Source: Hoyosella levis (lineage in GTDB: Bacteria; Actinomycetota; Actinomycetes; Mycobacteriales; Mycobacteriaceae). From it: 64,000 nucleotides of DNA. Position numbers and translations under genes: made by a program. The notes under the pieces were generated by a model. The model was not told the DNA's origin. It ran no database searches and was given only the letters and a program-made list of their open reading frames with translations. The stretch is taken from positions 1 through 64,000 of the forward strand of contig NZ_BQYM01000011.1 in the NCBI RefSeq assembly GCF_026008515.1, read 5' to 3'. Positions 7,755 to 17,291 of this stretch are shown here, one piece after another; position 1 is the first letter of the stretch, and the number at the start of each line of letters is the position of its first letter.

Positions 7755-10525
7755 GCCACCCCGGGATCGGTCGTCTGCTCAGGCGCGGAGGCCACATCGT
7801 CGATGCGGTACCGGCGGGCCGCCTCGACCGCGCGCTCCCGGTCGAGGTCGCCATTCTCGGCCAGCGCGAGCAGCACGCCCACCACGATCGACTCCGCATC
7901 GATATTGAAGAACCGGCGAGCGGCCGGCCTCGTGTCCGAGAAGCCGAATCCATCGGCCCCGAGCGTCACATAGTGGCCCGGGACCCAGGTGCGGATCTGG
8001 TCCGGCACCGCGCTCTCGAAATCCGAGACGCCCACGAACGGCCCCTGCGAGTCGCGCAGCGCGGCCGTCACGTAGGCCTCCTTCTTCGGGGTGCTTGGAT
8101 CCTTCAGTGCTGCATCCTCGCACCGGCGGCCGTCGCGGCGCAGCTCGTTCCATGACGTCACCGACCACACGTGCGCCGCCACGCCCCATTCGCTCGCGAG
8201 GATCTCCTGCGCTCGCAGTGCCCACGGGACCGACACCCCCGAGGCGAGGATGCTCGCCCGCTTGCCCTCGCCAGAAGCGGGGGAGTAGCAATGCAGGCCA
8301 CGCAGCACCGCGTCCACATCAAGCCCCTCCGGCTCGGCGGGCTGCAAGTACGGCTCGTTGTACAGGGTGATGTAGTAGTAGATGTTCTCCGGCTCGGGCC
8401 CATACATGCGGCGCAAGCCGTCCCTGACGATGTGCGCGATCTCGAAGGCGAAGGCGGGATCGTAGGCGACCACGGCCGGATTGGTCGACGCGAGCGTGTG
8501 CGAATGCCCATCGGCGTGCTGCAGGCCCTCGCCCGTCAGTGTCGTGCGGCCCGCGGTGGCCCCGAGGATGAAGCCTCGCGCCATCTGGTCGGCCGCGGCC
8601 CAGAAGCTGTCACCGGTGCGCTGGAAGCCGAACATCGAATAGAAGATATAGATCGGGATCATCGGCTCGTCATGCGTCGAGTACGACGTGCCTGCCGCGA
8701 TGAACGATCCCGCGGAGCCTGCCTCATTGATCCCCTCGTGCAGGATCTGCCCGGACTCGGACTCCTTGTAGGCCAGCATCAGGTCCGCGTCCACGGAGGT
8801 GTAGAGCTGGCCGTGCCGGTTGTAGATCCCCAGCGAGGGGAACCACGAGTCCATGCCGAACGTGCGCGCCTCGTCCGGGATGATCGGTACGAACCGCTTG
8901 CCGATCTTGTCATCGCGCAGCAGGTCCTTGAACAAGCGCACGACCGCCATCGTCGTCGCGATGTCCTGCTTGCCCGAGCCCTTCCGGATCGACGCATACG
9001 GCTTGTCGCCCGGCAGCTCGAGCGCCCTCGCCGTGGTGCGCCGGCGCGGCACGAACCCGCCGAGCTGCCGCCGCCGATCCAGCAGGTACTGGATCTCCGG
9101 GGCATCCTCGCCGGGATGGTAGTACGGCGGCAGGTACGGGTCCTTCTCGAGCTGCTCATCACTGATCGGGATGCGCTGCGTATCGCGGAAGTGCTTCAGG
9201 TCCTCGAGCGTCAGCTTCTTCATCTGGTGCGTGGCGTTGCGCGCCTCGAAATGCTCGCCGAGCGCGTAGCCCTTGATCGTGTGCGCGAGGATCACCGTCG
9301 GCTGGCCCTTGTGCTCCGTCGCCGCCCGGTACGCCGCGTACACCTTGCGATAGTCATGCCCGCCGCGCTTGAGGTTCCAGATCTCGGCATCCGAGAGGTC
9401 CTCCACCAGCGCCTTCGTGCGCGGATCGCGGCCAAAGAAGTGCTCCCGCACATGGCCGCCATCGTTGGCCTTGTACGTCTGGAAGTCGCCGTCCGGGGTG
9501 GTGTTCATCAGGTTCACCAGCGCGCCGTCCTTGTCCGCGTAGAACAAGCGATCCCACTCGCGGCCCCAGATCACCTTGATCACATGCCAGCCAGCGCCCC
9601 GGAAGAACGACTCGAGCTCCTGGATGATCTTGCCGTTGCCCCGCACTGGCCCATCGAGCCGCTGCAGGTTGCAATTGATCACGAAGGTCAGGTTGTCCAG
9701 GCCCTCCATCGCCGCCACATGCACCAGCCCGCGCGACTCCGGCTCATCCATCTCGCCATCGCCGAGGAAAGCCCACACATGCTGGTCCGAGGTGTCCTTG
9801 ATGCCCCGCGCCTGCAGGTAGTGATTGAAGCGCGCCTGATAGATCGCGTTCATCGGCCCGAGGCCCATCGATACCGTGGGGAACTCCCAGAAATCCGGCA
9901 TCAGCCGCGGATGGGGATAGGACGGCAGGCCCCCGCCCTCGCCGCGATGACTGTGCTCCTGCCGGAAGCCATCGAGCTGCTCGGGGGTCAAGCGGCCCTC
10001 GAGGAACGCGCGCGCATAGATCCCCGGTGATCCGTGCCCCTGGATGAAGATCTGGTCGCCGCCGCCCTCATGATCCTTGCCGCGGAAGAAATGATTGAAC
10101 CCGACCTCGTACAGCGCCGCCGACGAGGCGTATGTCGAGATATGACCGCCCACGCCCACGCCCGGCCGCTGCGCCCGATGCACCATGATCGCCGCGTTCC
10201 AGCGGATCCACGCCCGGTACCGGCGCTCGACATCCTCATCGCCGGGGAACCAGGGCTCCCGCTCCGTCGGAATCGTGTTCACGTAATCGGTCGATGTCAG
10301 CGCCGGGACCGCGACACGCCGCTGGTTGGCCCGCTCGAGCAGCCGCAGCAACAAGTATCTGGCCCGTTGCGGCGACGAATGCTCCAGCATCCCATCGAAC
10401 GACTCGAGCCACTCCGACGTCTCCTCCGGATCGATATCCGGCAAGTACGAGGCGATCCCTTCGCGGATCACTCGCACATGGTCCCGATCCCGCGACACAC
10501 CATCGCTCGATGACTGCTCAGGCAC
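7751..10525 (-). CDS. aceE: Pyruvate dehydrogenase E1 component, homodimeric
   Basis: This enzyme of 924 residues decarboxylates pyruvate using thiamine diphosphate and passes the acetyl group to lipoylated E2. The TPP-binding [10 protein letters not shown], the [21 protein letters not shown]-terminus and the C-terminal [17 protein letters not shown] closely match mycobacterial AceE. The GTG at 10525 is chosen because AAGGAG lies 7 nt upstream. An in-frame ATG at 10546 lies before that ribosome binding site, and the frame remains open about 420 bp further with no conservation. Partner E2 (dlaT) and lipoate genes are at 50.6-55.3 kb. Confidence 0.95.
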   Translation of the reverse strand: MPEQSSSDGVSRDRDHVRVIREGIASYLPDIDPEETSEWLESFDGMLEHSSPQRARYLLLRLLERANQRRVAVPALTSTDYVNTIPTEREPWFPGDEDVERRYRAWIRWNAAIMVHRAQRPGVGVGGHISTYASSAALYEVGFNHFFRGKDHEGGGDQIFIQGHGSPGIYARAFLEGRLTPEQLDGFRQEHSHRGEGGGLPSYPHPRLMPDFWEFPTVSMGLGPMNAIYQARFNHYLQARGIKDTSDQHVWAFLGDGEMDEPESRGLVHVAAMEGLDNLTFVINCNLQRLDGPVRGNGKIIQELESFFRGAGWHVIKVIWGREWDRLFYADKDGALVNLMNTTPDGDFQTYKANDGGHVREHFFGRDPRTKALVEDLSDAEIWNLKRGGHDYRKVYAAYRAATEHKGQPTVILAHTIKGYALGEHFEARNATHQMKKLTLEDLKHFRDTQRIPISDEQLEKDPYLPPYYHPGEDAPEIQYLLDRRRQLGGFVPRRRTTARALELPGDKPYASIRKGSGKQDIATTMAVVRLFKDLLRDDKIGKRFVPIIPDEARTFGMDSWFPSLGIYNRHGQLYTSVDADLMLAYKESESGQILHEGINEAGSAGSFIAAGTSYSTHDEPMIPIYIFYSMFGFQRTGDSFWAAADQMARGFILGATAGRTTLTGEGLQHADGHSHTLASTNPAVVAYDPAFAFEIAHIVRDGLRRMYGPEPENIYYYITLYNEPYLQPAEPEGLDVDAVLRGLHCYSPASGEGKRASILASGVSVPWALRAQEILASEWGVAAHVWSVTSWNELRRDGRRCEDAALKDPSTPKKEAYVTAALRDSQGPFVGVSDFESAVPDQIRTWVPGHYVTLGADGFGFSDTRPAARRFFNIDAESIVVGVLLALAENGDLDRERAVEAARRYRIDDVASAPEQTTDPGVA

Positions 10526-10949
10526 TCGATCACTCCTTGTGGGCATGTACCTCGTGGACACCCGCGCCCCGCCGCGGCTCGCAGCGCAGCCCAGCCTATG
10601 ACCCACATTACTTTCGCGAGCACCGCCAGTGCAGGGCCACAGCCAAAACACCTTGCGCAGCGGCTTCCGGCGCGCGTCCAGCGGCCCGCCCGCAGCCCAA
10701 ACGGCGACAGCACCACCACCAAACCGGTAGGGTGGCCCCCGTGAAGCAGGTGCACGGACACCATCCCCCCGGCACGCCCCGCGAGGACAGCGCCAGCGCG
10801 CGACAAGCCGCGCCGCACGCCGCAGCGGGAAACGGAACAGCGGGACGCAGGGCAGCAAGCACAACGCGCTGCTGACAAACCAGCCCCCGCACCGCACAAT
10901 GATCACGGGATCAGCACACCCAGGCACAGAAGCAGGAGGACACACGAAC
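10526..10949. other. Divergent promoter region aceE / DUF3052
   Basis: No convincing gene lies in this 424-bp gap. Candidate -10 elements are TAGGCT on the minus strand (10593-10598), about 68 nt before aceE, and TAGGGT on the plus strand (10728-10733) with GCGACA 18 bp upstream. No hairpin or RNA family was recognised. Confidence 0.35.
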
Positions 10950-11372
10950 GTGGCCGGGACGGACACTCGGAACTACGCACAAATGCTGGGCATCACCCAG
11001 GGAATGATCGTCCAGGAGATCGGCTGGGACGACGATGCCAGCGAGGAGGTCCGCGACTCAGTCGAGGAAGCCTGCGGCGACGCGCTGCTCGACGAGGACA
11101 CCGACGAGGTCATCGACATCGTCATCCTCTGGTGGCGCGACGGCGATGGAGACCTCATCGACGAGCTCGTGGATGCCATCAGCCCGCTCTCGGAGGACGG
11201 CGCCATCTGGGTCCTCACGCCCAAGACCGGCACTCCCGGATACGTCGAGCCCAGCGAGATCGCCGAGTCCGCGCCCACGGCCGGACTCACCCAGACCTCC
11301 ACCGTCAACCTCGGAGCCTGGACCGGAGCGCGCCTCGAGCAGCCCCGTGCCAAGGCCGGAAAGCGGCAATGA
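10950..11372 (+). CDS. DUF3052 family protein
   Basis: This 140-residue acidic protein belongs to the actinobacterial DUF3052 family, the Rv2239c position in M. tuberculosis. Conserved stretches are [20 protein letters not shown], the acidic [24 protein letters not shown], and [20 protein letters not shown]. The GTG at 10950 has AGGAGG 10 nt upstream; an in-frame ATG at 10899 lacks one. The stop overlaps the ahpE start by 4 bp, so the pair is co-translated. The function is not established. Confidence 0.9.
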   Translation: MAGTDTRNYAQMLGITQGMIVQEIGWDDDASEEVRDSVEEACGDALLDEDTDEVIDIVILWWRDGDGDLIDELVDAISPLSEDGAIWVLTPKTGTPGYVEPSEIAESAPTAGLTQTSTVNLGAWTGARLEQPRAKAGKRQ

Positions 11373-11959
11373 GCCCCAGCTCATCCAGCGCGGGCGACGC
11401 GAGCACCACTCCCGCAGGGCGCCAGCCTGGTGGATCGCAAGCCGGTGGATCGCAAGCCGGGGGAGAGCGTGCGGAGGGCGTGGGCCGATCCCCGCTCGCT
11501 GTCGGGGAGATCGCCCCTGGATTCACCCTGCGCGACCAGAACAACCAGCGCGTCAGCCTCGCCGGGTACCAGGGCCGGAAGAACGTTCTTCTCGTCTTCT
11601 TCCCGCTTGCCTACACCGGCACCTGCCAGGGCGAGCTGGGCCAGATCCGCGACAACATCGACACCTTCCGCAATGACACGACCGAGATCCTGACGATCTC
11701 CGTCAGCGCCCCGCCCATCCACAAGATCTGGTCGGCGGAGCAGGGCTACCTCTTCCCGGTGCTCGCCGATTTCTGGCCCCACGGCGAGGTCTCCGCGCGG
11801 TACGGCGTGCTCAACGAGAAGAATGGCACTCCCAACCGTGGCACCTTCCTCATCGATCGCGAGGGCATCGTCCGCTATGCCGAGATCGGACCGCCGGGAA
11901 AGCCACGCGATCAGTTGCAGTGGCAAGCTGCCATCGAGGCGCTCGCCAGCCAGCAATAA
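11369..11959 (+). CDS. ahpE: One-cysteine peroxiredoxin AhpE
   Basis: This thiol peroxidase reduces hydroperoxides and peroxynitrite. The peroxidatic Cys is in FFPLAYTGTCQGEL (TxxC), and WPHGEVSARYGV, HKIW and NRGTFLID match M. tuberculosis AhpE. From the ATG at 11369, which overlaps the DUF3052 stop, the protein is 196 residues, about 40 longer than the 153-residue M. tuberculosis enzyme. The extra N-terminus is Gly/Ser/Gln-rich and contains a perfect 15-bp tandem duplication. A GTG at 11480 would give a normal 159-residue protein, so the true start is uncertain. Confidence 0.9.
   Translation: MSPSSSSAGDASTTPAGRQPGGSQAGGSQAGGERAEGVGRSPLAVGEIAPGFTLRDQNNQRVSLAGYQGRKNVLLVFFPLAYTGTCQGELGQIRDNIDTFRNDTTEILTISVSAPPIHKIWSAEQGYLFPVLADFWPHGEVSARYGVLNEKNGTPNRGTFLIDREGIVRYAEIGPPGKPRDQLQWQAAIEALASQQ
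11431..11460 (+). repeat. 15-bp tandem duplication in the ahpE leader
   Basis: TGGATCGCAAGCCGG occurs twice in direct succession, encoding GGSQA-type repeats in the N-terminal extension of AhpE. It is in frame, so copy changes would lengthen the protein without disrupting it. Confidence 0.85.
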
Positions 11960-12002
11960 CGTCGCGGGGGCTGAGCGGTGGAGCCTGCGCTCGAGCGTCG
12001 AC

Positions 12003-12031
12003 TAGGACAGTACCGCGCGCCGGTGTAAAGT
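12003..12031 (+). promoter_or_regulatory. Promoter of the tRNA-Val gene
   Basis: TAGGAC (12003-12008) and TAAAGT (12026-12031) are 17 bp apart, and the -10 carries an extended TG (TGTAAAGT). The tRNA begins 16 nt further on. Confidence 0.5.
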
Positions 12032-12046
12032 GGTCGCGCGGCATCC

Positions 12047-12121
12047 GGGCGTATAGCTCAGCGGTAGAGCGCTGCTCTTACACAGCAGTGGTCGGGGGTT
12101 CAAATCCCTCTGCGCCCACCA
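12047..12121 (+). tRNA. tRNA-Val (anticodon TAC)
   Basis: The sequence folds into a full cloverleaf. The acceptor stem is GGGCGTA paired with TGCGCCC, the D arm contains AGCTCAGCGGTAGAGC, and the anticodon stem CTGCT/AGCAG has loop CTTACAC. The T arm has GGTTCAAATCC. Discriminator A and an encoded CCA follow. The anticodon TAC reads valine GUA/GUG codons. Confidence 0.95.
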
Positions 12122-12524
12122 TCATTACCGCTGTTCAGCGGCGAGCAAGATTCCTGGCCTCGCAGGTGGGGGAGCTCCAATGTCCCTGGCTGGCTCGGCG
12201 GATCTGCTAGCGAATGTCACGCGACGCGCCGCGACACGTGGCCTGGAACAGGACAATCACCAGCAGATCCTGGCGGCGACGCACGATCCCCGTCCACTAT
12301 CCGCCCTGGCTTCCCGGGCGTGTTCCGATCCTGCGGGGTGTGACTCGTGTCCTAGCGGCATCGGGTGGTAGCGGCGGTACTCTCTACAGTGCGCGTTTCG
12401 GGCACTGCCGGCTGCTTGCCAGGTGCCGCGACGTGCTGGGCACGGGACCGGAACCGGTACCCCGAGCCCGCGGACCCGCGCTGCCCGGCGCGGGCCATCA
12501 GGATTTCACGACGCAAAGTTCGGA
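12122..12524 (+). other. Gap between tRNA-Val and the kinase gene
   Basis: A short hairpin CCGCTG-TT-CAGCGG (12128-12141) lies 6 nt past the tRNA CCA end and may end its transcript. TACAGT at 12385-12390 is a possible -10 for the kinase mRNA. Short reading frames here have no recognisable homology or ribosome binding sites. Confidence 0.3.
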
Positions 12525-14132
12525 GTGGTTGTCATCAAGGCCGGGGAGTTGATCGCGAAGAACTATCGCCTCGTCGAGCGCATTGGCAGCGGCGGCGCAG
12601 GCGTGGTGTGGCGCGCGATCGATGAGCGGCTCGAGCGCCCGGTGGCGGTCAAGGAGATCCTCGTGCAGCCGGGCCTGCCCGAGAGCGAGCGGGAGATGCT
12701 GCGCCAGCGCGCGATGCGCGAGGCCCGCAACGCTGCCCGCTTCCAGCATCCCAACGCGATCGTTGTCTTCGATATTGCTGATCATGAGGGCAATCCATGC
12801 CTGGTGATGGAGTACTTCGAGTCCCGGAGCCTGGCCGAGGTGCTGTCCGCGCAGGGCACGTTGCCCTTGCCGCAGGTAGCGCGAATCGGTCGGCAGGTGG
12901 CCTCAGCATTGATGTCGGCGCATGGTGCCGGGATCGTTCACCGTGACGTGAAACCGGGCAATGTGCTGATCAATGATGCCGGGATCGTGAAGATCACCGA
13001 TTTTGGCATCTCCAAGGCGGCCGGAGACGTGACGCTGACGGCGACCGGGCTGGTCTCGGGCACGGTCGCGTACCTGCCGCCAGAGATCGCGCGCGGTGCC
13101 GAGCCGACTCCCGCTTCCGACGTGTTCGGGCTGGGCGCCACGTTGTTCCACGCGCTCGAGGGCGAGCCGCCGTATGGGCGGGACCAGAATCCCTTGGCGG
13201 TCTTGTACAAGGCAGCGAGCGGCGAGATGGGCGAGCCGCAGCGCGCGGGCGAGGCGACTGTCCTGCTACAACGAATGCTGGCCTCGGATCCGGCGCAGCG
13301 GCCATCGCTGCGTGAGGCCCGGGCTGGACTGGCGCACGTTGTGGAGGGCAACGGCGCACGCGGCGCCGCGACTGTCCAGCACGGTCGGCGCCGCGGCCTG
13401 ATCGAGGCTGTCCGCGCGAGCGTCCCGGCAGGCGTATCAGCCTCCCGCTCATCAACCACGCAGCTCGCGCCCCCGCCGCAGTCGCCGCCAGCGCCAGCCC
13501 CTCAACCCCGGCCGCGTCCGGCGCGGGCGCATACCGCGCAGGCCCAGCCGTACCAGTCCGACCCGTACCAGGCCGATGCGGCGCCGCGGCCAGCCTCGCG
13601 TGCCACCACAGTCGCCCCCTTCAGGACGGACGCGCGACCGCTGCCTGCTGCGGGATCCAGCTCGCGGCCCGTTGTGTTCACGGGCGCGGTAGTGATCGTG
13701 CTGCTGATGGTGCTCGGCCTGGTGTACGGCATCGTCACCATGTCGGGCAATGGCCTGGGCAGCGGGGCAGGGGAGACCTCCGAGTCGGCCGCTCCGGCCC
13801 TGGAGCAGACGCCAAGCTCGGGTGGCAATGTCGCCTGGGGCGCGGCGGGCGATGTCGTGGCGCGGTTCTACAGCAATCCCGCGGGATCCTGGTCCCTGCT
13901 CACCCCGGCCGCGCAACAGGTCTATGGCAGCGCCGCCGATTTCGAGGCGTACTGGTCCTCGCGCGTCGTGCAGAGCTTCGGCCGCATCGAGGCGTACGAG
14001 CTTGGAAACAATCCAGACGGATCGGTGGACCTCCGGGTCAATGGGCTCACCTACGACGGGCAGACCCGTGATCTCGAGGTGCGGGTGGTCGATGCCGGTG
14101 GCCAGTTGCTGATCGATAGCGATACGCGCTAG
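12525..14132 (+). CDS. Transmembrane serine/threonine protein kinase (PknB-like) with extracytoplasmic domain
   Basis: This protein of about 535 residues has an N-terminal Hanks-type kinase domain: glycine loop IGSGGAGVVW, Lys in VAVKEIL, catalytic loop HRDVKPGN, and DFGISKA. The activation loop is TLTATGLVSGT, with PPE in place of the usual APE. A Pro/Ala/Gln-rich juxtamembrane stretch leads to one membrane helix (VVFTGAVVIVLLMVLGLVYG). An outer domain of about 100 residues follows, resembling a small NTF2/SnoaL-like fold (VARFYSNPAGSWSLL, SADFEAYWSSRV). It is not part of the conserved synteny. The GTG at 12525 begins just before the kinase fold, but no clear ribosome binding site supports it, so the start is uncertain. 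Confidence 0.9.
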   Translation: MVVIKAGELIAKNYRLVERIGSGGAGVVWRAIDERLERPVAVKEILVQPGLPESEREMLRQRAMREARNAARFQHPNAIVVFDIADHEGNPCLVMEYFESRSLAEVLSAQGTLPLPQVARIGRQVASALMSAHGAGIVHRDVKPGNVLINDAGIVKITDFGISKAAGDVTLTATGLVSGTVAYLPPEIARGAEPTPASDVFGLGATLFHALEGEPPYGRDQNPLAVLYKAASGEMGEPQRAGEATVLLQRMLASDPAQRPSLREARAGLAHVVEGNGARGAATVQHGRRRGLIEAVRASVPAGVSASRSSTTQLAPPPQSPPAPAPQPRPRPARAHTAQAQPYQSDPYQADAAPRPASRATTVAPFRTDARPLPAAGSSSRPVVFTGAVVIVLLMVLGLVYGIVTMSGNGLGSGAGETSESAAPALEQTPSSGGNVAWGAAGDVVARFYSNPAGSWSLLTPAAQQVYGSAADFEAYWSSRVVQSFGRIEAYELGNNPDGSVDLRVNGLTYDGQTRDLEVRVVDAGGQLLIDSDTR

Positions 14133-14221
14133 GAACCGCAGGGGTACCAGGATGCGCAACGGGTCATGCCGTGCGCCGGTAGGCTTGCCATGCCCGCTCG
14201 ATGTACCCGTGGAGGATTGTG

Positions 14222-14833
14222 ATGATCGGAAGGCCTCGCTCGCGTTCCTCGTACGCGCAGGCTGCCCGGTCGCTGCTGCGCGAGTCCGTGCTGACAGCGG
14301 TGGATGATCTGGTCCGCCATGACGGCTGGGCAGCGACGACGATCGACCGGGTAGCGAAGTCGGTCGGGATCAGCCGCCAGACCGTGTACAACGAGTTCGG
14401 ATCGCGGCAATCGCTGGCGGAGGCCTATATCCTGCATCGGCTGGACCAGGTGCTGGACTCGGTATCGACTGTCGTGCGATCGGCCTCCACGCTGGAGGAG
14501 GGTTTCCGCGAGGCGCTGGTGATGTTCCTGGACATGGCTGACGAGCCCTTGATCCGCACCGTCCTCTCGGGCGGTGGCGATCGCTCGGGCCTCACGGAGC
14601 TGCTGCGCCAGGTCAACGAGCGCACGGTGGAGCGGCTGTCGAGCCTGATCCGGGAACTGACCCCGCATGTGAACGAGGATGATGCGGTGATCCTGGCGGA
14701 TTCGATCGCCCGGTTGGCGGTCGCGAACGCGATCGCGCCCACGCATGGCCAGGATGTGGCCGTGCACCGGATGGTCCGCCTCGCGCAGATCTTCCTCGGT
14801 GCGATGGAGGCCAATCGGGGCGAGGAATCGTGA
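14222..14833 (+). CDS. TetR-family transcriptional regulator
   Basis: This protein of 203 residues has the N-terminal TetR helix-turn-helix (TIDRVAKSVGISRQTVYNEF) and a divergent ligand-binding half. ATG 14222 has GGAGG 6 nt upstream; a GTG (14219) and an ATG (14201) are also in frame. It is followed after 43 bp by the adenylate cyclase gene on the same strand, so it could control that operon. No ligand can be inferred. Confidence 0.85.
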   Translation: MIGRPRSRSSYAQAARSLLRESVLTAVDDLVRHDGWAATTIDRVAKSVGISRQTVYNEFGSRQSLAEAYILHRLDQVLDSVSTVVRSASTLEEGFREALVMFLDMADEPLIRTVLSGGGDRSGLTELLRQVNERTVERLSSLIRELTPHVNEDDAVILADSIARLAVANAIAPTHGQDVAVHRMVRLAQIFLGAMEANRGEES

Positions 14834-14876
14834 GCCACGCAGCAACTTCCGGCTCGGATGCCGCACGGTCGGCCGC

Positions 14877-16283
14877 ATGAGGTCCTCGCGCGCTGGATTG
14901 CTGTTCGCGCTGCTCCTGGGGAACGCGCTCGTGGTCGTCTGGTGGTGGGCGAGCTCATGGCTGATCGATGACGGCATGGCAGGCTCCGCCGAGCGGTGGG
15001 CCATCGCGACTGTCGCGGTGCTCGGTGCCGCCGCGATCGTGCTTCGCGTGGATCGGTACATACGGGCGTGGACGAGCTCGAGCGTCGCCCCGACCGATGC
15101 CGATCTGCGCCAGGCCCTGGCCGCCGCGACGTTCGTCGCGCTGGGCTGTGGGTTTCTCTTTGGCGGCGGCATCGTGCTCGATCATGCCGTGGGCACCGGG
15201 GCGATGCCGGATGGTCTGGCCCCGTGGTGGATCGCCGCCTCGGTGGCGTGGCTGGCTGCGGGCGTCAATCATTGGATCGCGGTGTGGTGGCTGCGGCCAG
15301 CGCTGCTGCGCGAGTTCGATCACGCCGCCGTGGGTGCCGTCGCGACCTCGCGGGCATGGTCGGAGCGGATATGGACCGTTCGGGTCGTGACCGTGCCCGC
15401 CATGCCAGTTCTCCTGCTCGCCGGTGCCCATGCCAGCAGTGGCGCGGCGCAGGCCGCGATCCTGGTGGGCGTGACTGCCGTCGCGGCATCGTCGCTCTGG
15501 CTGGGCGGACGATCCGCCGCCCGGCTCGCGACGATCCGGGCCGCGATCCGGGGCCGCCACCGGCCCGTGGTGGACTCCGTGACGGAGCTTGGCGCGCTGC
15601 AGTCGGCCGTGGGCGGGCTCATCGACGAGTCCGTCCGCTCGGAGGCATCGCAGGCGCTCTTTGGTCAGCACGTGGGACGGGACGTGGCCGAGCAGGCGCT
15701 CGAGCACGGCACCGAGCTCCGCGCCGAGACCCGCTTCGTCGCGGTGATGTTCGTCGACCTGGTCGGGTCCACGCGCGCAGCGTCGACCATGCGCCCGGGC
15801 GAGGTCGTTGCCTTGCTCAACCGCTTCTTCGACATCGTGATCCGTGTGGTCGATCAGCATCGGGGCTTCGTCAACAAGTTCGTCGGCGATGAGGCGCTCA
15901 TCGTGTTTGGTGCCCCCGTGTTCCAGGTGGATGCCGTCGCGCAGGCGCTCGCTACGGCGCGCGAGCTCGTGGAAGCGCTCGCGGACATGCCGGAGGTGCA
16001 GGTTGGCATCGGTGTGTCGGCCGGGACGGTCACCGCGGGCAATGTCGGGGCGGCGGAGAGGTTCGAGTACACCGTCATCGGGGACCCGGTCAACGAGGCG
16101 GCCCGGCTGACCGAGCTCGCGAAGAAGCATCCCGGTAATGTCCTGGCATCAGCCACGGCAGTGGGCTTCGCCTCCGAGGCCGAGCAGGCACTGTGGGCGA
16201 GCGGCGACCTCGTCGAACTGCGCGGCCGGAGCAAGCTCACGAGGCTTGCCTGGCCCGTTGCGCCAACGTATACGCACGGCTAG
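14877..16283 (+). CDS. Membrane class III adenylate cyclase (six helices, HAMP-like linker, catalytic domain)
   Basis: This 468-residue protein should make cAMP from ATP. Six hydrophobic helices occupy roughly residues 5-210, followed by a HAMP-like amphipathic linker and a class III cyclase domain. Metal-binding Asp residues are in VMFVDLVGST and KFVGDEALIVFG, with the adenine-selecting Lys just before the latter. The second-subunit residues are in VIGDPVNEAARL (Asp, Asn, Arg). The architecture matches the Rv1318c-Rv1320c/Rv3645 type of mycobacteria. Residues fit ATP rather than GTP specificity. It is followed by an unknown gene (17-bp gap) and the STAND ATPase (1-bp gap). Confidence 0.9.
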   Translation: MRSSRAGLLFALLLGNALVVVWWWASSWLIDDGMAGSAERWAIATVAVLGAAAIVLRVDRYIRAWTSSSVAPTDADLRQALAAATFVALGCGFLFGGGIVLDHAVGTGAMPDGLAPWWIAASVAWLAAGVNHWIAVWWLRPALLREFDHAAVGAVATSRAWSERIWTVRVVTVPAMPVLLLAGAHASSGAAQAAILVGVTAVAASSLWLGGRSAARLATIRAAIRGRHRPVVDSVTELGALQSAVGGLIDESVRSEASQALFGQHVGRDVAEQALEHGTELRAETRFVAVMFVDLVGSTRAASTMRPGEVVALLNRFFDIVIRVVDQHRGFVNKFVGDEALIVFGAPVFQVDAVAQALATARELVEALADMPEVQVGIGVSAGTVTAGNVGAAERFEYTVIGDPVNEAARLTELAKKHPGNVLASATAVGFASEAEQALWASGDLVELRGRSKLTRLAWPVAPTYTHG

Positions 16284-16287
16284 GCAC

Positions 16288-16293
16288 TATTGT
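16288..16293 (+). promoter_or_regulatory. -10 hexamer in front of the 329-residue unknown gene
   Basis: TATTGT ends 7 nt before the GTG at 16301, consistent with a leaderless transcript. This could give the last two genes of the cyclase operon an internal promoter. Confidence 0.4.
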
Positions 16294-16300
16294 CAGGTCC

Positions 16301-17290
16301 GTGGCGAGAAAACAGCCGGTCGCCGGAGCCGGCGACCCCGAGGAACTGCTGGACGCGCTGACGGAGTTCGTGAGCGACAAGCTCAGTGGCGATACCCTCG
16401 CCAAACTTGTGCACGTCGAGGTCGGGCATGCGCTCGCGGCCGCGGAGCAACTCACCCTCGGCGAGGTGGTGACGCCGCAGCAGGTCAGTGGCGCCGCCAT
16501 CAAGTACGCGCTCGAGTGGCGCATCGAGGGCGCGATCCCGGAGCTCGCGGGCGATATCGCGGGGCGCATCCACGAGAGGCTGCTCCACGACAACGATGCC
16601 CGCGATGTAGCCGTTGCCGCGGAGAAGTTCCTCGCGATGCCAGCGTTCCATCGCATCATCGACCTCGTCTACCACAGCCCGGCGGTGCGCGGCTCCGTCG
16701 CTTGGTTCCTCTACCGGGCAGCCCTGGAGTCAATCAACCGCAACCGCGACCTGATGGCCAGCACCCCGGGGCTCGGGATGCTGGTGCGGCTCACGGGCGC
16801 GCTGGGAAACCGGGTCGCTCCCGCGGCCCCGGCGCATGTCGATCGGGCCGTGCGGGGCGCTGTGGAGCGAATCGTTGCCGGAGTCCTCGACGCTGCGGAT
16901 ACTCCTGACCTTGCCGTTCCCCGACCCGCGGCGGGAGCGTCCACCGCCGAGCTCCTCGAGGCGCACATCGGCTCGTCCCTCACCGCTCAGGAGCTCGAGG
17001 ACCTGCTCGTCCTCGGGTTCGAGATCTGGAACGACATGCGCGGGACCCGCGCGCTGCGCGCCGCCGTGGAGGAGGGCGTGGCGGTCTTCTTCCAGAAGTA
17101 CTCCCACTACACGCTGGCCGACCTTCTCGACGAGCTCGGCGTGAGCCGGGAGGACATGATCGAGGAAGCACTGCGCTTCGCCCCGCGAGTGCTGGGGCTC
17201 GTCCAGGAGAACGGCATGCTCGAGAGCTTCGTGCGCCGCCAGTTCCGCGACTTCGTTGAATCCGAGCGCGTGCGCCGGTTGCTCTCCTGA
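16301..17290 (+). CDS. Conserved-looking helical protein of unknown function
   Basis: I do not recognise this 329-residue protein. It is predicted soluble and almost entirely helical, with no signal peptide, membrane helix, P-loop or metal-binding motif. The start region ARKQPVAGAGDPEELLDALTE is followed by helical segments and a basic C-terminus (RRQFRDFVESERVRRLLS). The GTG start is supported by the TATTGT element 7 nt upstream. Its position between a cyclase and a STAND ATPase, with 17-bp and 1-bp gaps, suggests a shared task, possibly as an adaptor. That is inference only. Confidence 0.7.
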   Translation: MARKQPVAGAGDPEELLDALTEFVSDKLSGDTLAKLVHVEVGHALAAAEQLTLGEVVTPQQVSGAAIKYALEWRIEGAIPELAGDIAGRIHERLLHDNDARDVAVAAEKFLAMPAFHRIIDLVYHSPAVRGSVAWFLYRAALESINRNRDLMASTPGLGMLVRLTGALGNRVAPAAPAHVDRAVRGAVERIVAGVLDAADTPDLAVPRPAAGASTAELLEAHIGSSLTAQELEDLLVLGFEIWNDMRGTRALRAAVEEGVAVFFQKYSHYTLADLLDELGVSREDMIEEALRFAPRVLGLVQENGMLESFVRRQFRDFVESERVRRLLS

Positions 17291-17291
17291 C

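Noticed and set aside
7142-7953. Frames in and opposite mabR and at the mabR-aceE junction, including a 272-residue minus-strand frame
   Set aside because: They are alternate-frame shadows of mabR and the 3' end of aceE; the ATGA overlap already explains the junction.
8171-10030. 619-residue plus-strand open frame opposite aceE
   Set aside because: It is the mirror of a strongly conserved gene in high-GC DNA, with low-complexity Arg/Ala/Leu composition and no homology or ribosome binding site.
12180-12552. Small overlapping frames between tRNA-Val and the kinase gene
   Set aside because: Arg/Ala-rich, no ribosome binding sites, overlapping each other in different frames.
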